Positions 1 through 6,151 of a DNA stretch of 9,162 nucleotides are shown here, piece by piece. Numbering within the stretch: the first letter of the stretch is position 1; each line of letters starts with the position of its first letter. Source of the DNA: JAGMDK01 sp023128695 (GTDB taxonomy: Bacteria; Planctomycetota; Phycisphaerae; UBA1845; Fen-1342); NCBI GenBank assembly GCA_030628805.1, contig DAOVQG010000192.1, positions 1 through 9,162 on the forward strand, in the 5' to 3' direction. Below the pieces are notes generated by a model. That model saw only the letters and a program-made list of their open reading frames with translations, was not told where the DNA came from and did no database searches. Position numbers and translations under genes: made by a program.

Positions 1-2
1 CG

Positions 3-60
3 ATGGGTGGCACGGCCGTGTCGGCCGTGAATACGACGGCTCGCACAGCCGCGCCCCACA
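3..60. repeat. Decayed copy of a GTGGCAC...GTG double-hairpin repeat
   Basis: The left half contains CACGGCC (11-17), a GTGTC loop and GGCCGTG (23-29), a perfect 7-bp stem preceded by GTGG. The right half (about 35-60, GACGGCTCGCACAGCC and following) resembles the inverted partner seen intact in the next copy at 139-161, but has several changes. The left 28 bases are identical to 96-123, giving a 93-base period. This is probably an eroded copy of the same dispersed intergenic hairpin element; no function can be read from it. Confidence 0.6.
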
Positions 61-95
61 GCCGGCCCCAATCAGTCCGCCGCCCCGTTCGCCGG

Positions 96-163
96 ATGGG
101 TGGCACGGCCGTGTCGGCCGTGAGTATGGGGTAGAAGACACGGCTGACACAGCCGTGCCACAG
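96..163. repeat. Intact double-hairpin intergenic repeat; possible terminator of the phosphoesterase gene
   Basis: Two 23-base arms, 100-122 and 139-161, pair with each other except for one C/A mismatch and one G/T pair, around a 16-base loop. Each arm is also a small hairpin on its own: CACGGCC-gtgtc-GGCCGTG (104-122) and CACGGCT-gacac-AGCCGTG (139-157), so the two arms differ in ways that keep the inner stems paired. The element ends 17 bases past the stop codon of the minus-strand gene at 179. It could stop transcription of that gene, but only a weak T-rich run (TCTTCT on the minus strand) follows the first hairpin, so the terminator role is inference. Confidence 0.6.
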
Positions 164-178
164 GTTTTGTTGGGTGGT

Positions 179-736
179 CTACAGAAAGAACCGCGTCGGT
201 GGCGCGTCCGGGGCGTCGTCGAGGACTTGCCAGAACTGGAGCGTGTCCGACGCGAGGTCGAGGGTCGCCACGGTGTAGAGCCCGGCCTGATGCAAGGCGC
301 CCGGATTGATAACTCGCCAGGGGCCTTCACGCAGGTCACAAGCCATGTGCGTGTGCCCGTGCAGGATGTAGTCGCAGCTTGCCAGCGCGGCGCGCAGAGA
401 CGAACCGACCGGCGTGGGCTCGAAGAGCTGCGCGAACTGTGGTTCGTGACCGTGGAAGACCGCCAACGAGCGGCCGTGCAGTTCAAGCCGCAAGGGGCCC
501 GCGGGCTGGCAGGTCAGCCCCAGCAGCTTGGCATACCCCAGGAGGCTGCTGTCCGGAAAGTCGGTGTTGCCGGCGACCAGCCACGCTCGCAGGCCGGCCA
601 ATTCATCCAGGACCGCGACCCCGCCGATGTCGCCGCAATGCACGAACGCCTCGGCACCCGCCTGCCGCAGTATTCGCAGCGCGTGGGCTGTTCGCTGCGT
701 TTGGCCGTGTGTGTCTGAAAGGATGCCCAGGATCAC
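179..736 (-). CDS. YfcE/MJ0936-type metallophosphoesterase
   Basis: A predicted cytoplasmic phosphodiesterase/phosphatase of 185 aa, the usual size of the YfcE/MJ0936 family of calcineurin-like enzymes, which bind two metal ions. All the metal-ligand blocks are present in order: SDTHG (Asp8, His10), CGD (Asp36), GNTD (Asn57), FHGH (His97) and HGHTH (His128, His130), followed by the family's INPGA (about 143-147). There is no signal peptide or membrane segment. The start is a GTG at 736. It fits because the first beta-strand and the SDTHG motif begin directly after it, as in relatives; a weak GAGG lies 9 bases upstream. The gene stands alone on the minus strand, divergent from purM across a repeat-filled gap. 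Family members act on model phosphodiesters in vitro and the natural substrate is usually unknown, so no specific symbol is given. Confidence 0.9.
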   Translation of the reverse strand: MILGILSDTHGQTQRTAHALRILRQAGAEAFVHCGDIGGVAVLDELAGLRAWLVAGNTDFPDSSLLGYAKLLGLTCQPAGPLRLELHGRSLAVFHGHEPQFAQLFEPTPVGSSLRAALASCDYILHGHTHMACDLREGPWRVINPGALHQAGLYTVATLDLASDTLQFWQVLDDAPDAPPTRFFL

Positions 737-784
737 GCTGATTCGCCTCTGCCTCGACCCTCAAGTCCGACAACGCTAATAATC

Positions 785-822
785 CAAACCGCCAAACCGC
801 CGAGAGCGCCAAGCACGCCAGC
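785..822. repeat. Degenerate CGCCAA-type short tandem repeat
   Basis: The stretch reads as decayed 7-9-base units built round CGCCAA/CGCC (AACCGCCAAACCGCC, then GCGCCAAGCACGCCAGC). A related fragment, GAACCGCCAAGACGAAG, follows the aroA stop near 8663. It looks like a non-coding microsatellite in the upstream region of the phosphoesterase gene. A nominal minus-strand reading frame crosses it but shows no protein features. Confidence 0.5.
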
Positions 823-856
823 AAAACTAGTTGTAAGAGTTCAGCCGTATGCAACA

Positions 857-887
857 AGCTTTCAGCAATCAGCTTTCAGCGGTCAGC
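857..887 (+). repeat. Heptamer array AGCNNTC, 4.4 units
   Basis: The units are AGCTTTC, AGCAATC, AGCTTTC, AGCGGTC and a final AGC, with an exact 7-base period. This is one of five arrays of the same heptamer in the window. It faces an inverted array at 993-1023, so the 105 bases between them lie inside an imperfect long inverted repeat. Confidence 0.85.
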
Positions 888-992
888 CATTTGCGCTATT
901 CGGCGAGCAGGTGCCTAACAGCAGTCATGTTGTCGCGTTGCTCTCAATAACACGTTATTTCTGACATTCGGTCACTATCTGCTCGACTTTCG
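888..992. other. 105-base spacer between inverted heptamer arrays
   Basis: This is less G+C-rich than the genes on either side and has no convincing coding frame. It contains a short palindrome, AATAACacGTTATT (946-959). Together with the flanking arrays it has the form of a small non-autonomous inverted-repeat element, but no target-site duplication is apparent. The remainder of the gap, 1024-1101, leads to purM and shows no clear promoter. Confidence 0.3.
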
Positions 993-1023
993 GCTGATCG
1001 CTGATTGCTGACCGCTGAATGCT
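993..1023 (-). repeat. Heptamer array GCTGANN (inverted AGCNNTC), 4.4 units
   Basis: The units are GCTGATC, GCTGATT, GCTGACC, GCTGAAT and a final GCT. On the minus strand this reads AGCATTC, AGCGGTC, AGCAATC, AGCGATC, the same unit as at 857-887, in opposite orientation. Confidence 0.85.
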
Positions 1024-1101
1024 TACCACCAGTTTAACATCATCTGGGCGGTTTTCGCGTTGTCATACAAGTAGAGATGTCCGGCGATTTCGGGTAAGAC
1101 G

Positions 1102-2193
1102 GTGCGCGTGAAACCGGCCAAACGGAAAGCTCGGAAACACCGCCTGACCTATCGCGAGGCCGGGGTCAACCTGGAGGCGTCCGACCAGGCGGTCGACCTG
1201 ATCGGGCCGCTGGTCCGACGGACTTGCGGGCCGCGCGTGCTCCCCAGCCACGGGGCCTTCGCCGGCCTCTTTCGGCTCGATTACGACGAGCGCCTATTCC
1301 AGCGAAACTATCGCGACCCGGTGCTGGTGGCGTGTACGGACGGCGTGGGGAGCAAAGTGCTGCTCGCGATCCGGACCCGCCGCTACGACACCGTGGGCAT
1401 CGACCTGGTGGCGATGAGCGTCAACGACCTGTTGTGTTGCGGGGCTGAGCCGCTGTTCTTTCTCGACTACATCGCGGTCGGTCGCCTCAAGCCCGACGTC
1501 GTGGCCCAGATCGTGTCCGGGGTGGCCGCCGGTTGCGAACAGGCCGGCTGTGCCCTGCTCGGGGGCGAGACGGCCGAGTTGCCCGACCTGTACCGCAAAC
1601 GGCATTTCGACCTGGCGGGCTTCGCGGTCGGCGTGGTCGAGCGCCCCCGGATGATCTCACGCGACAAGGTTCGGCCCGGCGATTACCTGGTCGGCTTGCT
1701 CTCGAACGGACTCCACTCGAACGGCTATGCCCTGGCACGAAAGCTTCTGCTCCACGATGTCAAGCTGCCGTTGTTTGAGCCGTTGCGGGCACTCGGCGAA
1801 CCCCTGGCCGACGCCCTGCTGCGACCCACGCGCATCTACGCGCGGCCCGTGCTCAACGTCCTGCGGCATTATCGACAGCGGCTGATGGTCACCGGTTTGG
1901 CGCATATCACCGGCGGCGGGCTGCCGGGCAACGTGCCCCGCATGTTTCCGGATGACTGCGACGCGGTTCTACGCCGCGGCTCGTGGCCGATTCCGCCCAT
2001 CTTCGGCTTGCTGGAACGCCACGGCGTGGCCGAGGAGGAAATGTATCGGGTGTTTAACATGGGTATCGGCTACGTCTTGGCGGTGCGGCCGATGTCGGTC
2101 AGCGCCGTCGTGCGACGCTTGGAGCGGGCCGGCGAACAGGCCTTCGTGATCGGCCGCATCCGACGAGGCCGCGGCCGCCTGGAGATCGCGTAG
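1102..2193 (+). CDS. purM: Phosphoribosylformylglycinamidine cyclo-ligase (AIR synthetase)
   Basis: Catalyses ATP-dependent ring closure of FGAM to 5-aminoimidazole ribotide, the fifth step of de novo purine synthesis, in the cytoplasm. The 363-aa length is close to the usual 340-350 plus a basic N-terminal tail of about 15 residues. Family blocks are clear: TYREAGVNLEA (16-26), the nucleotide-binding TDGVGSK (79-85), DLVAMSVNDLLCCGAEPLFFLDY (101-123), LLGGETAELP (152-161), GLLSNGLHSNGY (198-209), HITGGGLPGNVPR (268-280) and FNMGIGY (318-324). The start is taken as GTG 1102; GTG 1108 is also possible, and neither has a strong ribosome site. The gene heads a likely three-gene operon and its TAG stop is immediately followed by the ATG of the next gene. 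No other pur gene is in view. Confidence 0.96.
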   Translation: MRVKPAKRKARKHRLTYREAGVNLEASDQAVDLIGPLVRRTCGPRVLPSHGAFAGLFRLDYDERLFQRNYRDPVLVACTDGVGSKVLLAIRTRRYDTVGIDLVAMSVNDLLCCGAEPLFFLDYIAVGRLKPDVVAQIVSGVAAGCEQAGCALLGGETAELPDLYRKRHFDLAGFAVGVVERPRMISRDKVRPGDYLVGLLSNGLHSNGYALARKLLLHDVKLPLFEPLRALGEPLADALLRPTRIYARPVLNVLRHYRQRLMVTGLAHITGGGLPGNVPRMFPDDCDAVLRRGSWPIPPIFGLLERHGVAEEEMYRVFNMGIGYVLAVRPMSVSAVVRRLERAGEQAFVIGRIRRGRGRLEIA

Positions 2194-3225
2194 ATGAATC
2201 GCCAAGACAGCCACACTTCGTTATTCCGACTAGTCCGCAGGGCTGCTGTTCCGCGCCGGCCCAGGCTGTTCGCTCCCGTGCTCGGCTTCGTCCTACTGAT
2301 CCTGAGCGGCTGCCATGCGCCCGGCCCAGTCCGCGAGCCGGTTCCGTTCGAGTCGGAACCCTGGAAATTCGGCCCGGCCCAGGGCCGTAAGCTTACCACG
2401 GAACACTATGCGATTTACACGACCATGCGTGACCAGATGCTGCTGGACGCGCTGCCGGACTTCGTCGAGGCGGCGTATGAAAACTATCGGCAGTTGCTGC
2501 CCCCGGCGCACGAGCCAACCCAGCGCATGAAGGTCTACCTGTTCGTCTCCCGCGGGCACTGGGTCGCCTTCACGCGCAAATACACCGGCTCGCGGGCCAA
2601 AGCGTTCCTGAGGGTGCGTAACGGGGGTTACTCCGAGCGCGGCGTCTCGGTCATCGAATACGTGGCCCACCAAATCACGTTTCCGATTTTCGCGCACGAG
2701 GGCTTTCATCAGTATCTCTATCATCATGTGAATACACGCATCCCCGCGTGGCTGAACGAGGGCCTCGCCGTGTGCTGCGAGGGGCAGCGCTGGGGGAACT
2801 ACAAAGGCGAGTACGGCGTGAAGGAGTTCGACCCCTGGTACAATCCCAGCCGGCGCAACGTCCTGGCCCAGGCCTTGATCAGCAACCACCTGCATTCGCT
2901 CAGGAAGCTGCTGGAAACCCACCCCGGGGAGGTGATCGAGGGCAGCAGCAAGTCCATCAACACCTATTATGCCCAGGTCTGGGCGTTGATCCTCTTTCTG
3001 CGCGAGGGCGCGGACGGCAAGTACGCCGCCGACTTCGAGCGGATGCTGGACAAGCTGGACGAGGTGGAGCTCGAGCAATACGCCCGGGCGGCACACATCT
3101 GGTCGGAGCAGGAGACCTTCAACTTCGGCGAGGCCCTCTTCCGTAATTTCATCACCGAAGATCTCAAAACGTTCGAGCGAGAGTACTTTGCGTTCATGCG
3201 GGCGCGATTTCTTGGTCAGCGCTGA
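2194..3225 (+). CDS. Putative lipoprotein with HExxH gluzincin-type peptidase domain (DUF1570-like)
   Basis: A 343-aa protein that is probably exported and lipid-anchored. A basic start (RRAAVPRRPR) precedes a hydrophobic stretch (about 25-38) ending in the lipobox LSGC, with Cys40 as the likely lipidated residue. The core carries HEGFH (168-172), matching the zinc-metallopeptidase HExxH, then WLNEGLA (186-192). The spacing puts Glu189 in the place of the third zinc ligand of gluzincins (M1/M4-type NExxA). Arrangement and size resemble the DUF1570 proteins common in planctomycetes; that family name is from memory of the motif context. A helical second half carries no obvious domain. GGAG (2181-2184) within the end of purM lies 9 bases before the ATG, and the purM stop abuts the start, so the two are probably translationally coupled. 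Substrate is unknown, and activity is inferred from the motif alone. Confidence 0.85.
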   Translation: MNRQDSHTSLFRLVRRAAVPRRPRLFAPVLGFVLLILSGCHAPGPVREPVPFESEPWKFGPAQGRKLTTEHYAIYTTMRDQMLLDALPDFVEAAYENYRQLLPPAHEPTQRMKVYLFVSRGHWVAFTRKYTGSRAKAFLRVRNGGYSERGVSVIEYVAHQITFPIFAHEGFHQYLYHHVNTRIPAWLNEGLAVCCEGQRWGNYKGEYGVKEFDPWYNPSRRNVLAQALISNHLHSLRKLLETHPGEVIEGSSKSINTYYAQVWALILFLREGADGKYAADFERMLDKLDEVELEQYARAAHIWSEQETFNFGEALFRNFITEDLKTFEREYFAFMRARFLGQR

Positions 3226-3249
3226 TTATCCGCAGCAGGAGAAGACCCC

Positions 3250-3594
3250 ATGTCTGAAACCCCTGAGTTTATCCAATTCAACGACTTCCTCAAGCTGGAT
3301 CTGCGCGTCGGCACCGTGACCCAGGCCGAAGCGCACCCCAACGCCGACAAGCTCATCGTTCTCCAGGTCGATCTGGGCGCGGAGCAGCGGCAGCTCATCG
3401 CCGGGTTGCGCGGCTACTACGAGCCCGAGGCCCTGGTCGGCAAGCAGATCATCTTCGTCACCAACCTGGCGCCCCGTATGATGCGCGGCATGGAAAGCAA
3501 GGGTATGCTGCTCGCGGCGGTCACCGAAGATCAGTCCGAGGTCATCTTCCTGACCCCGGAACGTGCCATCGCCCCCGGCACACGGGTGTCGTAA
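3250..3594 (+). CDS. Stand-alone tRNA-binding protein, MetRS C-terminal (EMAP/Trbp111-like) type
   Basis: A 114-aa OB-fold protein. The pattern LDLRVGTVTQAE (16-27), HPNADKLIVLQVDLG (29-43), AGLRGYYEPEALVGKQIIFVTNL (51-73), PRMMRGMESKGMLLAA (75-90) and the terminal PGTRVS is that of the C-terminal tRNA-binding extension of methionyl-tRNA synthetase. Relatives also exist as free dimers (Trbp111) or as CsaA; the HPNADKL and MRGMxSxGM blocks fit the MetRS tail better than CsaA. It is likely to bind tRNA in the cytoplasm and may assist a tail-less MetRS encoded elsewhere, which is inference. Start: AGGAG (GGAG at 3238-3241) is 8 bases before the ATG. It lies 24 bases after the peptidase-like gene, so it is probably in the same operon. 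A heptamer array begins just past the stop. Confidence 0.9.
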   Translation: MSETPEFIQFNDFLKLDLRVGTVTQAEAHPNADKLIVLQVDLGAEQRQLIAGLRGYYEPEALVGKQIIFVTNLAPRMMRGMESKGMLLAAVTEDQSEVIFLTPERAIAPGTRVS

Positions 3595-3600
3595 AGGGTT

Positions 3601-3645
3601 AGCTTTCAGCGGTCAGCTTTCAGCGATCAGCTTTCAGCGGTCAGC
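3601..3645 (+). repeat. Heptamer array AGCNNTC, 6.4 units
   Basis: The units alternate almost perfectly: AGCTTTC, AGCGGTC, AGCTTTC, AGCGATC, AGCTTTC, AGCGGTC, AGC. The array starts six bases after the stop of the tRNA-binding protein gene and lies between converging genes. A simple stem-loop terminator is not evident in this gap. Confidence 0.9.
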
Positions 3646-3673
3646 AGGGGGCACCCACGCATATCCTGGCGGG

Positions 3674-4171
3674 CTATTCGTTACCTTGCAGCGTTACCGC
3701 GTAGGTTGTGACCAGCGTGTTGCCCTGGGCGCTGAAGGCGAAGGTCACCAGGTCGCCGCACTGCACGTTGATGTTTTCCTGGAGCACGACCTGTCGCCCG
3801 CTGCCGTCGGGGTTTTCGAGGTTTTGGCCGAAGATGCCGCCCTGCGTGCCGAACAGGCCCAACTCCCCGCACATTACGCTGAAGGAGGTTTCCGATTGTG
3901 GCAGCATGACCCCGAGGCTGCCCACGCCGAAGTTCGTGCGCTTGTTCTCCGGCACGAACAGGCCCTCGACGCCGCCCTCGGGGGAGCCGACGTAAATCTG
4001 AGGGTCCAGAGGTTTGCTGGTAGCGTTGACGATCTTGATCTTGATGGCCGACGCGCTCGACGTGCCATCATCCTCAGCGGGGACTACACGGAGCACACAC
4101 CCGCCGGCGACCAGCAAGGCCGCCACGGCCACGATCGGCGGGATTGAACGCGGGGTCATCCTGACATGCAT
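3674..4171 (-). CDS. Small predicted lipoprotein of unknown function
   Basis: I do not recognise this family. From the chosen ATG at 4171 the protein is 165 aa. The start is picked because AAAGGAG lies 6 bases upstream; an in-frame extension to 4216 has no such site and adds only 15 residues with no signal character. Residues 1-24 form a signal sequence (basic start, then PPIVAVAALLVAGG) followed by Cys25; the VAGGC lipobox is acceptable but not ideal, so a plain secreted protein is possible. The mature part begins with a low-complexity linker (DDGTSSASA), then alternating hydrophobic segments suggestive of a beta-sandwich (IKIKIVNA, QIYVGS, LFVPEN, LVTFAFSAQG, LVTTYAVTLQ). Cys101 and Cys138 could form a disulfide. 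The gene is transcribed alone, convergent with the purM cluster and divergent from hutI. Confidence 0.75.
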   Translation of the reverse strand: MHVRMTPRSIPPIVAVAALLVAGGCVLRVVPAEDDGTSSASAIKIKIVNATSKPLDPQIYVGSPEGGVEGLFVPENKRTNFGVGSLGVMLPQSETSFSVMCGELGLFGTQGGIFGQNLENPDGSGRQVVLQENINVQCGDLVTFAFSAQGNTLVTTYAVTLQGNE

Positions 4172-4224
4172 CTGGCTCTCCTTTGCTCGATTTCTACCCA
4201 ACCAACAAACTCGCATCTTCGGGT

Positions 4225-4253
4225 ATTATTAACGGGTCCCAGTGGCGCCACAA
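4225..4253 (-). promoter_or_regulatory. Possible sigma-70-like promoter for the small lipoprotein gene
   Basis: On the minus strand TTGTGG (4253-4248) is followed after 17 bases by AATAAT (4230-4225). The -10 box matches five of six consensus bases; the -35 matches only three. Transcription would begin about 45 bases before the chosen ATG. This is a pattern match only. Confidence 0.2.
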
Positions 4254-4298
4254 GCGCGGCGGAGCAAATCCCGGCCTAACCATCCGCCGCAAAAGTCC

Positions 4299-4325
4299 TG
4301 TAGCGTCCGGGCTCCGTCCCGGACG
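4299..4325. repeat. Single hairpin-A copy of the TGTAGCG repeat family
   Basis: GTCCGGG (4305-4311) and CCCGGAC (4318-4324) form a perfect 7-bp stem with a 6-base loop. The preceding TGTAGCG and the overall pattern match the first half of the units at 7182-7208 and 7242-7268, so this is a lone half-unit of that dispersed family. It lies about 60 bases before the hutI start; a regulatory role is possible but unsupported, because the family also occurs elsewhere in the window. Confidence 0.6.
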
Positions 4326-4386
4326 TCGTCGTGGAAGCGCGTTTTCCCGTGTTCTACGGCCGGGACCCAATGAATGGAGCAGTGTG

Positions 4387-5661
4387 ATGGAGAAGGACGC
4401 GGTCGAAGCAACTTCGCTGTTGATTGAAAAAATCGGAACGCTCGCGGTCGTCCCGCCCGGCCCGCTCGCCGGCTCACAAATGCGGGATGTTACCCTGATA
4501 CACGAGGCGGCCCTGCTGATTCGCGACGGACGCATCGCCTGGTTCGGCCCCGCCGCCGAGGCCCCGCTCGACGAGGGGACGCACGTCTTCTCCGCCGGCG
4601 GCGGGCTCGTCATCCCCGGGCTGATCGACCCGCACACCCACATCCCCTTCGCCGGCGACCGTAGCGCGGAATTCATTCGGCGTGTCGGCGGCGAATCCTA
4701 CCTCTCTATCATGCAGGCCGGCGGCGGCATCCGCGTCACCACGCAGGCCGTCCGCGACGCCTCCGCTGACGACCTCGTCGTAAAAAACCTGCCCCGCCTA
4801 CAGCGCATGCTCGAGCTCGGCGTGACACGGGTCGAGTGCAAGAGCGGCTACGGGCTGGCCCCCGAGCACGAGTTGAAGCAGCTTGAGGCCATTCGCGAAC
4901 TCGATCGCCAGCAGCCGATCGACCTTGAGGCCACCTATCTCGGAGCCCACGCCCTGCCCGCCGAGTTCGAAGGCCGTCCCGACGAGTTCATCGACACGAT
5001 CGGCAACGAGCAGCTCCTGGCGGAAATCACCCGCCGCGGGCTGGCCCGCTTCTGCGACGTGTTCTGTGACAAAGGCGCCTTCAGTGTCGAGCAGGCCCGG
5101 CGGATTCTGCAACGAGCGGCCGCCGCCGGTTTGCGACCTAAAATTCACGCGGACGAACTGGCTCAGATCGGCGCGACGCGGCTGGCCGGCGAGATGCGGG
5201 CCGTCTCCGCCGACCACCTCGAATGTATTGACGACGCCGGCATCGCCGCCTTGTTGGAGGCCGGCACGATCGCGGTCGTCCTGCCGGGCACATCGTTCTT
5301 CCTGGGCATCGCGCACTGCAACGCGCGGCGTCTGATCGAAGCCGGGCTGCCGGTCGCCCTGGCCACCGACTACAACCCCGGCTCGTGCATGATCGAATCG
5401 CTCCCGTTGATTATGAATATCGCCTGCTGTCAGTTGCGCCTGACCCCGCGCGAGGTGCTGACCGCCTGCACGGCGAACGCCGCCGCGGCCCTGGACATAC
5501 AGCAGCGTGCCGGGGCAATCGAGGTGGGCTATGAGGCCGACCTGGTGGTGCTGGACGCCCCGACCCTCGACGCCTGGTTCTACGCTCCCGGCCGCCCGCG
5601 CGTCCGCGCCGTGTTCAAGGCCGGGCACCTCGTCTACCGCAAAGTGGAGCACGCCCGGTAG
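4387..5661 (+). CDS. hutI: Imidazolonepropionase
   Basis: Hydrolyses 4-imidazolone-5-propanoate to N-formimino-L-glutamate, the third step of histidine degradation, in the cytoplasm. A metal-dependent hydrolase of the amidohydrolase superfamily, 424 aa against the usual 400-415. Visible landmarks: PGLIDPHTHIPFAGDR (77-92; His83 and His85 are metal ligands), GGGI (112-115), ECKSGYGL (150-157), GAHALP (186-191), KIHADE (252-257; His254), SADHLE (274-279) and LATDYNPGS (325-333; Asp328). The ATG at 4387 is chosen because GGAG (4376-4379) sits 7 bases upstream and the protein then begins as relatives do; the frame is open back to 4183, but that stretch runs through a hairpin repeat and looks non-coding. 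No hutH, hutU or hutG/F is adjacent, so any histidine pathway must be encoded elsewhere. Confidence 0.95.
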   Translation: MEKDAVEATSLLIEKIGTLAVVPPGPLAGSQMRDVTLIHEAALLIRDGRIAWFGPAAEAPLDEGTHVFSAGGGLVIPGLIDPHTHIPFAGDRSAEFIRRVGGESYLSIMQAGGGIRVTTQAVRDASADDLVVKNLPRLQRMLELGVTRVECKSGYGLAPEHELKQLEAIRELDRQQPIDLEATYLGAHALPAEFEGRPDEFIDTIGNEQLLAEITRRGLARFCDVFCDKGAFSVEQARRILQRAAAAGLRPKIHADELAQIGATRLAGEMRAVSADHLECIDDAGIAALLEAGTIAVVLPGTSFFLGIAHCNARRLIEAGLPVALATDYNPGSCMIESLPLIMNIACCQLRLTPREVLTACTANAAAALDIQQRAGAIEVGYEADLVVLDAPTLDAWFYAPGRPRVRAVFKAGHLVYRKVEHAR

Positions 5662-5693
5662 TACCGCCGGGGAGACATCCTTCTCTAAAAGTT

Positions 5694-5707
5694 AAAGTAA
5701 AGGTACC
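5694..5707. repeat. Short imperfect inverted repeat, left copy
   Basis: AAAGTAAAGGTACC here corresponds, in inverted orientation, to GGACCTTTTACTTT at 6152-6165. Aligned with two single-base gaps the copies share 13 positions. They bracket the low-G+C stretch that holds the small broken ORF. They may be element ends, or just another short intergenic motif. Confidence 0.3.
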
Positions 5708-5740
5708 ACGAAGAACACGAAGAACACGAAGAAACGAAGG
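5708..5740 (+). repeat. Tandem 9-base repeat ACGAAGAAC
   Basis: Two perfect copies of ACGAAGAAC (5708-5716, 5717-5725) are followed by ACGAAGAA and ACGAAGG. It lies 46 bases after the hutI stop. It is non-coding and of a different type from the heptamer arrays. Confidence 0.85.
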
Positions 5741-5938
5741 TGAGAACGTGGGAACGAGGTCGCGTTATCGGGCGTTCACCCGGAGAAGTGACATTAGCTA
5801 CCAATCAAGAAATTAGTTGAACACAGGTAAACACCCAGTGCATACGAGTGAAAAGGGGTTAGAGTTGTTGTACAGAGCCTTGATCAGTCACTTGCCCGAC
5901 AAGGCCAGCTATCCAGGCAAGGCCCAGGGCGTGTCGTT
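5741..5938. other. Lower-G+C stretch without a recognisable gene
   Basis: Base composition is visibly more balanced than in neighbouring genes. It contains short hairpins: CGGG-cgttca-CCCG (5769-5782) and CTTGCC/GGCAAG (5891-5896 with 5916-5921). No frame gives a recognisable protein. If the ORF that follows is an IS110-type relic, this is where such elements carry their long left end and bridge RNA; that is speculation. Confidence 0.25.
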
Positions 5939-6121
5939 GTGAAGATGTCGCGGAAAGCACGAAGAGAAGAGTCGTTCACACCGCCCTCTAGTGGTGAAGA
6001 AACCGTAGATCACCCCCTCGGACCGTACGGGATAGGGATAGACTGTCACATTTCACGAAAAAATGGTGCCATTCAGTATACACCTGTGCTTGAAAAGGAC
6101 GATGGCGAGTTTTCCTTCTAG
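5939..6121 (+). pseudogene. Small broken ORF, possible IS110-type transposase N-terminal relic
   Basis: The frame encodes 60 aa from a GTG at 5939, or 58 from the ATG at 5945. It has no clear ribosome site. The segment PYGIGIDCH (about residues 29-37) resembles the first strand of the RuvC-like domain of IS110-family transposases, where a GIDxH/GIDxxK pattern carries the first catalytic Asp. The sequence ends GEFSF and the stop codon TAG takes its G from the first base of a heptamer array at 6121, so the frame is cut off exactly where the repeat begins. No other transposase domain is present. Codon use and G+C differ from the neighbouring genes. The family call rests on a short motif recognised by eye; the frame may simply be chance. 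Confidence 0.22.
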
Positions 6122-6150
6122 CTGATCGCTGAAAGCTGACCGCTGAAAGC
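6121..6150 (-). repeat. Heptamer array GCTGANN (inverted AGCNNTC), 4 units
   Basis: The units are GCTGATC, GCTGAAA, GCTGACC and GCTGAAA, then GC. The array supplies the last base of the stop codon of the preceding small ORF and lies downstream of uppS, between it and that ORF. Confidence 0.85.
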
Positions 6151-6151
6151 T

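Noticed and set aside
155..718. Plus-strand open frame (187 codons) opposite the phosphoesterase gene
   Set aside because: Antisense shadow; the minus strand carries every metallophosphoesterase motif.
603..857. Minus-strand frame with a hydrophobic start (MLHTAELLQLVLLACLALSAVWR)
   Set aside because: The hydrophobic part is a translation of the CGCC repeat gap, and the rest overlaps the phosphoesterase gene in another frame; no ribosome site was seen.
1077..1097. Six-codon leader peptide before purM
   Set aside because: An ATG-to-TAA frame this short occurs readily by chance, has no ribosome site, and shows no attenuation hairpins.
2293..3096. Minus-strand open frame (267 codons) opposite the peptidase-like lipoprotein gene
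   Set aside because: Shadow of the plus-strand gene, with no ribosome site or protein features; the plus strand carries a signal sequence and the zinc motif.
3563..4147. Plus-strand open frame (194 codons) from the end of the tRNA-binding protein gene
   Set aside because: It begins inside one gene, crosses a heptamer array and runs antisense to the lipoprotein gene, which has a strong ribosome site and a signal sequence.
4798..5652. Long minus-strand open frame (284 codons) opposite hutI
   Set aside because: It is wholly antisense to a gene with all HutI motifs, and its product is a Gly/Arg/Gln/Val-rich mix without motifs, as expected from G+C-rich third-position bias.
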